This document shows, piece after piece, positions 56,012 to 64,000 of a DNA stretch of 64,000 nt (positions are counted from its first letter, which is position 1; each line of letters opens with the position of its first letter). The notes below the pieces were generated by a model. It ran no database searches, had not been told where the DNA came from, and worked only from the letters and a program-made list of their open reading frames with translations. This stretch comes from Adenophora triphylla var. japonica (Eukaryota > Streptophyta > Magnoliopsida > Asterales > Campanulaceae): assembly GCA_022495995.1 (NCBI GenBank), contig JAFEMH010000990.1, forward strand, positions 1 through 64,000. Reading direction: 5' to 3'. The position numbers and the translations under genes are program-made.

Positions 56012-57085
56012 CTAGCACATGATCAGGGGATTCACCAAGTATGTCTTGATTTTCTTGAAAGCTGCTTGGCATTCTGAGTCCCATTCGATATCAGCATTTT
56101 TCCTCATGAGCTTGAATATTGGCTCGCAGAGAGATGTCAGCTGGTTGATGAAGCGGCTGATGTATTTAAGTCTTCCCATGAAACTCTTTACTTGTGTCAG
56201 TGTCTGTGGTGGCTTCATGTCGATGATGGCCTTGATTTTCTTGGGATCTGCTTCGATGCCTCTTTCTGTGACCATGTACCCCAGTACTTTGCCTCGTTTT
56301 ACGCTGAAGGTGCACTTTGCAGGGTTCAATCTCATGGAGTGCTTTCTGAGTCTGTTGAAGAACTTTCTCAAATCTGTGATGTGCTGCATGTCTGATCCTT
56401 TGGAGTGGATGATCATGTCGTCGACGTACACTTCAATTTCTTTGTGAATCATGTCATGGAAGAGGGCAGTTGCAGCCCTTTGATAAGTAGCCCCAGCGTT
56501 CTTTAAACCAAACGGCATGACCGTGTAACAGTATGTCCCCCACGGAGTGGTGAAAGCAGTCTTGGCCTGATCTTCTTCGGACATCTTGATCTGATTGTAT
56601 CCGGCGAATCCGTCCACAAAGGATTTTACTTCGAAATTTGTCGTGGTGTCGACCAGCATGTCGATGTTGGGCAGTGGGAAATCGTCTTTAGGGCTGGCCT
56701 TATTGAGAACTCTGAATTCTACACAACATCTGACCTTTCCATTGGCCTTGGTGACCGTTACAATGTTGGAGAGCCAGGTTGGGTACTCAATTACTCTGAT
56801 GAAGCCGACGCGGAGCATCTTCTCAATTTCTTCTTTTACTTGCAGGGACCATTCTGGCTTGATCTTGCGCAGTTTCTATTTGACAGGCTTGGACTCAGGA
56901 TCCAGAGGAATTCGGTGCTCCACGATTGAGGGGTCGAGCCCTGGCATGTCTTGGTATGACCAGGCGAACACGTCAACATACTCTTTGAGGAGATTTATTA
57001 GGGCTTTTTTTTCTGCACCGACAAAGAAACTGCCCACTTGTGTCTCTTTAGGCTCTTGCACTGACCCCAGATTCACTTTAGTCAT
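56012..57085 (-). pseudogene. Tat/Ogre-like reverse transcriptase
   Basis: 57085-56876 has LINLLKEYVDVFAWSYQDMPG and HRIPLDPESKPVK, then a TAG. 56818-56012 carries the RT fingers and palm: RVLNKASPKDDFPLPNID, FVDGFAGYNQIKM, TPWGTYCYTVMPFGLKNA and EVYVDDMIIHSK (catalytic YVDD intact), then LRKHSMRLNPAKCTF and FMGRLKYISRFI. The stop at 56876-56878 and the open end at 56012 show decay, although the catalytic core itself is well kept. Confidence 0.9.
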
Positions 57086-58032
57086 AACCTCTTCGGCAGC
57101 TTGGGCCCAATTTTTGTCTCGGTCAAATACACGTTGGAGAACTTCTTTAATGTATTGTTCGTTTAGTGTGTCTACTTCTTTATCAAGTGAATCATTATTA
57201 ACTTCTTTTAGGTTGTTAGTTAACTTATCAGTTGTTAAATTGGCAATGAGGGGGTAATCCGAAATGTCGAATTTTTCATTTAAGACAAAGGGAAATCATT
57301 GTTGGCTACACAATCATAGTCTTCTGGCGTGAGGCCGTCAAACGACTCGGAGGACTTTTTTTTTTTTTTTTGACTCGGAGGACTTGACTTTGACAATGAT
57401 AGACTCGGAGGGTATTAAGATTGGGTTTAGGGAGATATGGGAGTAGGCCCAGTTTGTCTTTTATCTCGCTCTTGCTTACCCTTGGTCCGGTGAAAGTCAC
57501 CCAGTTTTTTAGTGGCAGTGAAGGAGGTTAGGTGAGGGTTCGGGGGTCGAGAGGCTTGGCTTCTGCTGTCCCAATCATGGCGATTATGCTGTCTTTGGAG
57601 CCCAGATCAATCAGGTTCGGAACCTCCATGACTTCTTTGAAAATATTCTGTAGAGCAGATCCACTTAGAGCATCTTCCACGAATTATGGTTCTTTCTGCT
57701 TCGGTGTCACTGTTTCAAATGTGGCTTTGTAGGTTGAACCGAACAGCCTATCTCCCAAGAAGAGTGTCTCGAGTTGTTCTTCTACGTCGGGGATCCCTTT
57801 GAATGAGTACTCATGCTGAACTGTGGTGACCACTGGTCCAGGTAGTACTGTGATGTTGAGGAATGCTCCCCTTATCGGATTAGCCATTGAGTCCTTTGAA
57901 ACGCTTGAGGTTCTGTGCCAGCTTTCCCATCTTTTCTGTAGTCTCTGTACTGACTTCTCTTGTTCCTTTCTCATCTTCATCAATTCCACTGTCGGTCCCC
58001 TCAGTTCTGTTGTCGGTTCCGCTGTCGGTCCC
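57086..58032 (-). pseudogene. Decayed linker between protease and RT
   Basis: Several frames and stops. Recognisable is a charged, repetitive part (ELREPTTELRGPTAEPTTEL) near 57980-58100, made of short Glu-Leu-Arg-(E/G)-Pro-Thr units, then a piece ending near 57684. A T run (57356-57372) inside a duplicated GACTCGGAGGACTT word adds a frame break. Confidence 0.6.
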
Positions 58033-59440
58033 CTAAGTTCTGTTGTCGGTTCCCTTAGTTCCGCTATCAGTTCCTCCAGTTCCTTTCTTATCTTCATCAG
58101 TTCCGCTGGCGGTCCCTTTGACGAAGTAGCGAGCGAGGTCGAAGCTGTAAGGTCGGAGGTTGGGTGTGTCGTAGGAGGTTCCCCTTTTGCGGGCTGCTGC
58201 TTTGGTGCTGGCGAGCCTCTTGTCTTCCCTGATGTCAGCTGGTGTTGGCACATAACCGAGCCCCTGGACTGTATTGTGGTCCTTGACTTCGATGACTTGG
58301 TGTTGGCCTTGTAACCTTTTGTCGAGCCCCAGTCCTGGGATGAAGTTCATGAGCTTCATCATCTTCATGGCAGGAGGGATCTGGTCCCAGAATAGTGGAA
58401 GGTCCACGCTGCATATTTGGATTTTGGAAGTTTCCAATGTGAATCCAGTTAATGCCATATCGTCGTCATGCTTGATTTCTAACACTGGAATGCCGTTGGT
58501 GCAGGTCCCTTCGGTGGTGACGCTATCGCCGTAGACTGTTGTCAGCTCATTGCCTTGCATGAATTTGATACATTGGTGAAGGGTGGATGCCACGCCGTTT
58601 ATTTGATGCAGCCATGGTCGTCCCAGGATAGCTGTGAAAGTGATAGGAATGTCCAACACTTGAAATTCGGTAGGCATCATCCGTTTGCCGAACCAAATGT
58701 TTAAGGTAGCAACCTCGAGAACTGTGCGGGAAGTAGAATCATAAGCTTTGACAGTGTGGACTGAAGGCTACAAATCTGTAGGCTTAATATCGAGCAGGTC
58801 CATCATCTTGGCGGGCAAGACGTTCATTCCGGAGCCTCCGTCTACCAGTACACGGGGAAGGCGGCGCTCATCCAACTGAACAGTGATGTAGAGCGGCTCA
58901 TTGTGATCAGCCCCAAATTTTGGCAGGTCCAGATCTGTGAAGGTGATGATGTTTCCATAGTGGATATTGCCGATTATCTGGATTACTTCTTCTGGAGTTG
59001 CATCCACGGGGACCATGGTACGGGCCAAACTTTCCTCTAGCTTGAGCTTATGAGGGTATGAAGATGTGAGCAGAGACCATAGGGAAATGTTCGCCTGAGT
59101 ATGCTTGAGTTGAGTGAGGATCGGGTCCTCTTTTCCGGAACTTGTTTCTTCGAGCACGGGATGACCGGGTTGCGGCTCTGGCTCTGTTGGCTTTTTGGTG
59201 GCCTTGGGCGGTAGCACATGGATTTGACCGAATCGGGTCAGAACGTTGATGTCAGGCTTGGCCTCTTTCAAACATGTTGCTTTGAGTTGAGCCATAGTCA
59301 GTGGAGGGTTTTTCGAAGCACATGGCCATACGTCCTCTCTCAATTCGTTGACTGTTGATGTCTTCCCGGGGGCCTCAGCAGCTCTTCGGATTCTGTCCCA
59401 TGATACTAGTTAAGGTGCCTCTGCAGCGAGGGAGCCTATG
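58033..59440 (-). pseudogene. Tat/Ogre-like protease region
   Basis: The frame comes from the truncation point at 59440, then RIRRAAEAPGKTSTVNELRE and LTMAQLKATCLKEAKPDINV, and reaches the protease VLVDGGSGMNVLPAKMMDLL (Asp-Gly-Gly-Ser in place of Asp-Thr-Gly, as usual in this lineage). A TAG at 58768-58770 follows. The same frame goes on with LGRPWLHQINGVASTLHQCI and GLGYVPTPADIRED, typical of the Ogre protease-RT junction. Gag is not present. The + strand element interrupts it at 59441. Confidence 0.8.
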
Positions 59441-60498
59441 TGTAGACACCCCATTCTGAACTCATAATTACATGATTACACTACTCTTCATCTCTCTTTT
59501 ATGTTTTGATGAAAGCATATCAGTTTCGTCATGTTTCGTTAAGTTTCTAACTAACCTCGTTAGTTTTGGACCTAACTGACTAACAGAACAACTGGAGAGG
59601 ACAAAATAGTCATCAGACTAGTTATCTCGCACGAGATATCATATCTCGCGCGAGATATCCCCTCGACAGGATATGCAGAAATCACTCTCCTTCTCCGTTT
59701 CAAACTTTCTTTTTGGATAAAACCTTATCAATTCGGGTATCCAATCAGAACTGAGTTCTGGAACCTTCCTAGGGGATTTTACCTCTCCACCTTCACCTCT
59801 CCAACCTCCTATAAATACTGGATGACTTCCAATGTTTCAGGGGTCGACAATCCTGATCCTTGATCAAGAAAACACACAACACACACATTTTGTTGGTTTC
59901 TCTCCCTGAAAGATTCCTACAAAATCACCACCTAAATTACCTAAAGTTTGTTCATCAACCTTGTTGATAACAAACATCGAAGCCCGAATCAAAGGACCAA
60001 GGCAAAGCTCCGTCCGCATCAAGATCCAAGTCAAGGATCGAGGCGAAGCTCTGTCCGAATCAAGGTTCGACTCTAAACTCGAGTCGAAACTCTGTCCGAA
60101 TCTCTTCTCAAAAGGTAATCATCCTTTAAACTTTCGTTTCTCTTCTCAACCTCTCTATTGATTTTAGAGTAGTGTAATCCCATCAAAAGGATTAGCCTAG
60201 AGTCCCTTCAGTCAATGGAGGCGATCTCGAAGCATACAATCCGACATTCCTAATCAAGAAATTGATTAGGGTTTATTTGTTCTTCTTTAATTATTTTATT
60301 AAAAGATTGAAAACCTCTCTTTTCTTTAGCAAGACCGATCCCGGATTGGGTGAAATGGATGCCTTCTAAACCTACCCATTTCATAACCTAAGCCCCGAAC
60401 CCAAATCTCTTTCAAAATGGTTTTCCTATGTTTCCAATCGAATAATATAGGTGGCGACTCAAAAAGATGAAAAGATGAAATTTTCTCACAACGCTACA
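59441..60498 (+). repeat. 5' LTR of the right-hand Tat element
   Basis: TGTAGACACC to GCTACA, about 1058 bp. TATAAAT at 59810-59816 is followed by a CA-rich start region. It contains the ATATCTCGCGCGAGATAT palindrome. The partner LTR is outside the window, so the right border rests on the primer site. Confidence 0.7.
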
Positions 60499-60499
60499 G

Positions 60500-60519
60500 T
60501 GGCGACTCAGTGAGGAACT
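60500..60519 (+). other. Primer binding site of the right-hand Tat element
   Basis: TGGCGACTCAGTGAGGAACT directly after the LTR end. TGGCGACTC is the start of the tRNA-Arg-type primer site used by Ogre-like elements. A similar word occurs at 60453 inside the LTR. Confidence 0.6.
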
Positions 60520-61900
60520 GAAAATTAAGAGGCTTAAACTTGCGTCAAAATTAAAAGAGAGGTTTTCAAAAAAAAATTGTAAATTCGATTTTCTGCTCCC
60601 AGATCAGGGATATCTCGCACGAGATATCATATCTCGCGCGAGATATCGCCTCGGCAATCTGGTTATTTTCTGGTTTCTCCTGTTCATCCCGTGGTCCAAG
60701 ACGAGGGTCGAACACGCAAGGGGGATCCCAGCATTCATTATCTGCAGAGTTCCCGCATCTTAAGGCCTCCCTTAAGGTGTAGAACTCGAACCTTCTTTTC
60801 CTTTAAATAATTGATTATTATTTATGAACTGCGTGCGATTGGGTTTTATTTAATTAAAGTCCGGTCCATTGGGGATTCGGGAGTTGTAAATTGAATTATT
60901 TATCTCTCTTTCTCTCTCTTTATGTGGAACTACGACGGCCTGAGTCTTCTTAAATTGGGAGAAACGTAGGCAACCACTTGGTGCGGCCATTATCTGTTTT
61001 CATTTTGATTTTCAAAAAAAAAATCTCTATTTTTATCTATCAGTTAGATTGACTATCACACACGCGCACTCATTTATATCTGTCATTGCACTACATACCC
61101 CGATTAACCCGGGACCCACACTAAGGACGGATGACGGTAACCACCTAGTCGCCGGTCTCTCCGAAGTTGGATCATCCCACTCCGCGTATTCAATCCACCT
61201 AGATTGTCATATCGCGGGAGCCTAACCTTCCCGGCCACTGCGTCGCCACATATCATGTAGATTGTCTTTCTAGGAACACTCCGTGACCGGTCGGTTTCGA
61301 CTTGGTAATCTTTCTTGTCTTTGACCAAAATAAAGCTAATGTAAAATTGACGATCGAGAAAGGATTCGGAAAAGTCCCTTCGGAAAAAGAAAAAGTCCCT
61401 TCGAAAATGTCCCTTCGGAATGACCCTTTCGGAAGTCCCTTTAAAGAAAAATCCTTCCGGTCAATTTTACGTGGCTTTACTTTACAAAGAATGGTCAATT
61501 ACCGAGTCCCCAGGGTTGATTCGAATTACGTATACCTGCAAGATTTACCTAGGATGCTAGATAGAAAACGGATCTTTTTCCGTCCGACCATGAATTTAGG
61601 AAATAAAATGAGGAAAAATCCATCTTTCCGGATGGTTATCTCGTGCGAGATTACCTAGTCTCGCGCGAGATATTATTTGCAGAATCTGTGTTTGTAATTG
61701 ATGATCGATGTGCGCTCCCTCCTTGAGTCAAAACTCCGTCTCTAATAAAAATAAAAACTTCAAAAAAAATCACTCGTGAGGTAATTTTAACCATCATCCT
61801 TTTCTCCATCTAGGATCGTTTGGGGCTAATATTCGAAAAGGCGTTTCGTTGGGATATCTCTAGTTCATCTCTAAGGTCGTCAAGCTCCCTTACCTCTCCA
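60520..61900 (+). other. Leader of the right-hand Tat element
   Basis: Non-coding. It has two more copies of the TATCTCGCGCGAGATA-type palindrome (60610-60647, and a variant at 61637-61672), and a run of short GTCCCTTCGGAA repeats at about 61374-61445. A splice-acceptor-like CTCCATCTAG ends at 61813, shortly before gag. Confidence 0.6.
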
Positions 61901-62695
61901 ATGGCAACTGCTCCATCTACTCCCTATGCAAGTGGCACCCCCAAAGAGGATAAGCAAGTCGTAGGATTCACATCCGAAGAAATCAAGACTCTCAAGAACC
62001 ATCTCGAGCAAGAAAAAATGGCTCATATTCAACAAATTGCCACCCTCGAGACAAAACTCAACAAGCTAGAAATCATGGAGACCACGGATCCAAGAGACAA
62101 GCACACTCAAAGCAAGGAGCGTGAGCATAAAGAGGTCGAGTCGATCATTAAGGCATGTATCATTGATGTGTGTTCCCAAATGGAGTCCAACATAAGAGCC
62201 CAAGTGGAAGTCGAATTAAGGGCCCAAATCGAGGATGAATGTCTAGCCTACATGCATGCACAACAGAAGTACTATGAAGAAAAGATCAAGATACTTCACA
62301 AAATGGTCGAACTCAACGAGGAAAGGTCTCGACACGACAAGGGAGGAAAATATGGAGATCATGCTCACTTTGAGGAATCCAACCAAGAAAGGCTCCATGA
62401 CCTTAGTAGATTCACCAATCCTAAATCATTTGTTGCTCCCCATCCCGAAAGAAAGCGAAAAGATAGACGATATGTCCAATTTGAAGGAATTACGCAAGAA
62501 GGTCTCTTTGACATCCTCGTAGAAGAAGGAAAAATTAAGCCTAGAGAAGGAAACCCTCTTGGAAAAAGCTCTCGTCTTGATCATGATCCCTACTTGTTTT
62601 GTAAATTTCACAACAATAGTGGCCATGACACTAATGACTGTCATCATTTGAGGGATGCCATCCAAGACTTGTATGAAGCCGGCAAGATCAACTGA
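61901..62695 (+). CDS. Tat-type Gag
   Basis: 264 aa from ATG 61901; the frame is open further upstream but without another ATG. It has an N-terminal coiled coil (EEIKTLKNHLEQEKMAHIQQ), a middle part with RAQVEVELRAQIEDECLAYM, FTNPKSFVAPHPERKRKDRR, and the C-terminal motif CKFHNNSGHDTNDCHHLRD typical of Tat/Athila-type Gag (a CFH-GH-C finger-like pattern). The frame ends in TGA at 62693-62695, shortly after EAGKIN, where the polyprotein would normally go on. It would encode the particle protein. The frame is intact. Confidence 0.8.
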   Translation: MATAPSTPYASGTPKEDKQVVGFTSEEIKTLKNHLEQEKMAHIQQIATLETKLNKLEIMETTDPRDKHTQSKEREHKEVESIIKACIIDVCSQMESNIRAQVEVELRAQIEDECLAYMHAQQKYYEEKIKILHKMVELNEERSRHDKGGKYGDHAHFEESNQERLHDLSRFTNPKSFVAPHPERKRKDRRYVQFEGITQEGLFDILVEEGKIKPREGNPLGKSSRLDHDPYLFCKFHNNSGHDTNDCHHLRDAIQDLYEAGKIN

Positions 62696-64000
62696 AGCAT
62701 CACCACCTTGGGGCTCCGATTGTCCTCTCCTTTTTTCCTTTGAAAAAAAAAAAAACATAGATTAGGTAAATTTCCTAGTATGTTCTCGAAGAGTCGTTCT
62801 GTCATTCTAGTCCATCTCTATCCTCTCTAGTTTGTGTCAAGTAAACTATCGAGTCTGTTTCGAATTTCCTTATCAATAAAAGTTATCTATTTATCCTAAA
62901 CACTTTCCCAAGAGTTGTTTTTCTTTATGAATATCATTTGATCTATGTTGAATAGTGGACCCTCATTCCTTAAATCATCACGAAAAATGGAAACTTCTAA
63001 ACAAGTTTGAAATGAAAACTATCCTTAGAAGGCTTAAGGCTAAACATTACTCATGTTGAAAGTCGAAGATCAACAAACGAAGGAAGCCAAAGGCGCTGCT
63101 ATCAACATTCATCCCAAGAAAAGTGGGGCTACTCAATTCAAGGCTTTGAGAGTACAAAAATAAATAAAAAAGCTCGCTAGGTCGAAACTCCTCAAATCGT
63201 CCTAGGCAAAAATAGAGCATCAAAAAAAAAAAAAAAAAAGAAAAAAAAAAGAGAGAAAAACTCTCAAGCCTTCATCGCCCCACAACAAGGATGAAATTTC
63301 AACAAAGGCAAGAAGGACTCTCCCACAAAGAAAAAGAGTCAAGTGATACCAACGAAGAAAAGAGGATTCCTCAACATCCTCTTACAATGAAGCCCGAATG
63401 GCAACGCAAATGAAGAAGACTTTCAACATCAATCCATAAAGAGAAATGTTTAGCCTTAATTCATGCTAATGATTGTCTTTCTCTTTCAAACTCGTTAAGA
63501 AATTTCTAGATGATGCGAGGTCCATTAAAAGTAGAACAACTTTTCTAGACATCTGAGCCATATAGCGTTCTTTGTTGAGTCTAGGGGCTTCCTCTTAGCC
63601 ATTCTCATACACACTCTTGAAATCCAAGCATCAAAACTGGGGCTTCCTAACCTTTCCTCCCCCAGTCAATCCCTACTCAAACTCTCAAGAGTAATCAAAT
63701 CTGCATTAGAGGCTTTCCTCTTCGTTTCTCACTCTCATCATTAGAGAATACACTTCTCCAAAGAGTCAATGCTTGGATCACCTTCAAAAAAATAGAGTCC
63801 GTCCCTTCTCAACTAAACTTGAGATCTCATCTTTCTCCTTAATGAGATTCTTCCAACTGAGTTCTCTTCGAGTAAACATGCTTTTCAAAAAAAATAAAAA
63901 AAAAATGGCTCGCTAGGTTGAAAACTCGTAAAGAGCGGCCTAGGCAAAAGTTAGAGCACAAAAACAAAAGACGCAAAAGAGATGCCCGCTAGATTGAAAA
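62696..64000 (+). other. Non-coding region after gag with dispersed repeats
   Basis: No protease or RT motif in any frame. GCTCGCTAGGT...GAAA...CCTAGGCAAAA blocks occur at 63172-63220 and 63908-63960, and a third begins at the window edge (63984). A runs at 63220-63250 and 63889-63905 follow or precede them. Confidence 0.65.

Larger units (their letters stand above)
42652..59440 (-). mobile_element. Tat/Ogre-like Ty3 element, nested and truncated
   Basis: Its 3' LTR lies at the left (42652-44048 plus 52776-52906, split by the chromovirus-derived element), followed rightward by a 3' untranslated part with 80-bp repeats, integrase, RNase H, RT and protease, all on the - strand. The 5' part (gag and 5' LTR) is missing because another element begins at 59441. 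On the - strand a purine-rich stretch (CCAAGGGGCTAC) precedes TGTAAGTACCC, the LTR start. The PR-RT-RH-INT order and the protease motif VDGGSGMNVLP fit the Tat/Ogre lineage. Many stops make it inactive. Confidence 0.8.
59441..64000 (+). mobile_element. Second Tat-type Ty3 element, 5' part
   Basis: 5' LTR, primer site, long leader and a gag on the + strand, then at least 1.3 kb without protease or pol, running off the window. The left target duplication would be CTATG (59436-59440). Absence of pro-pol right after gag suggests a gag-only, non-autonomous element, but the right end is not visible. Confidence 0.75.

Noticed and set aside
1..64000. CRISPR arrays, rRNA, prokaryotic operons
   Set aside because: Nothing of the kind. 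Tandem repeats here have no CRISPR-like spacer pattern, and all genes show eukaryotic splice sites.

Overview
This is a plant nuclear window, most likely from a eudicot. It is AT-rich, has intron-containing genes with GT-AG splice sites, and is full of plant transposons: Stowaway-type MITEs with CTCCCTCCG termini, Tat-lineage and chromovirus Ty3 elements, a Ty1/copia element with an env-like reading frame, a PIF/Harbinger derivative, an Au-type SINE and Helitron-like ends. I recognise only two ordinary host genes. I cannot name the species.

Left part, 1-26.3 kb. An F-box gene of the At4g00755 type lies on the + strand (coding exons 4692-12381, 374 aa), with a 5' non-coding exon and a first coding intron of 4.2 kb that carries a Helitron-like insertion and a Harbinger derivative. 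A broken Tat-lineage Ty3 element follows (about 12.6-18.3 kb). It has an LTR, an integrase that lost two catalytic residues, a 58-bp tandem repeat, and a long antisense extra reading frame full of stops. Then comes a SEUSS-like transcriptional co-regulator gene on the - strand (nine coding exons, 25494 down to 19573, 860 aa), with a SINE and a fold-back in its third coding intron.

Middle part, 26.4-42.6 kb. Three palindromic MITEs sit end to end (27.1-28.2 kb). A nearly complete Ty1/copia element of the - strand (28364-38256) has two 624-bp LTRs differing at 8 sites by eye, tRNA-iMet primer site, polypurine tract, gag, pol and a downstream env-like region. It is young by its LTRs but its pol carries three in-frame stops. 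A degenerate plant-mobile-domain gene (40474-42427, - strand) follows, next to a hairpin cluster.

Right part, 42.6-64 kb, is a nest of Ty3 elements. A - strand Tat/Ogre-like element (about 42652-59440) carries protease, RT, RNase H and integrase remnants. Its 3' LTR is split by a + strand chromovirus-derived element (44049-52770, TSD AGTAC) with two very similar 2.6-kb LTRs and a dead interior. The - strand element is cut at 59440 by a second + strand Tat-type element (LTR 59441-60498, gag 61901-62695) that runs off the window.

The observation I find most unusual is a tandem array of about eleven short hairpins (42792-43247) in the apparently transcribed part of the - strand element's LTR. 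The stems differ in sequence from unit to unit but still pair, while the loops stay AATGA or AAAC-like.
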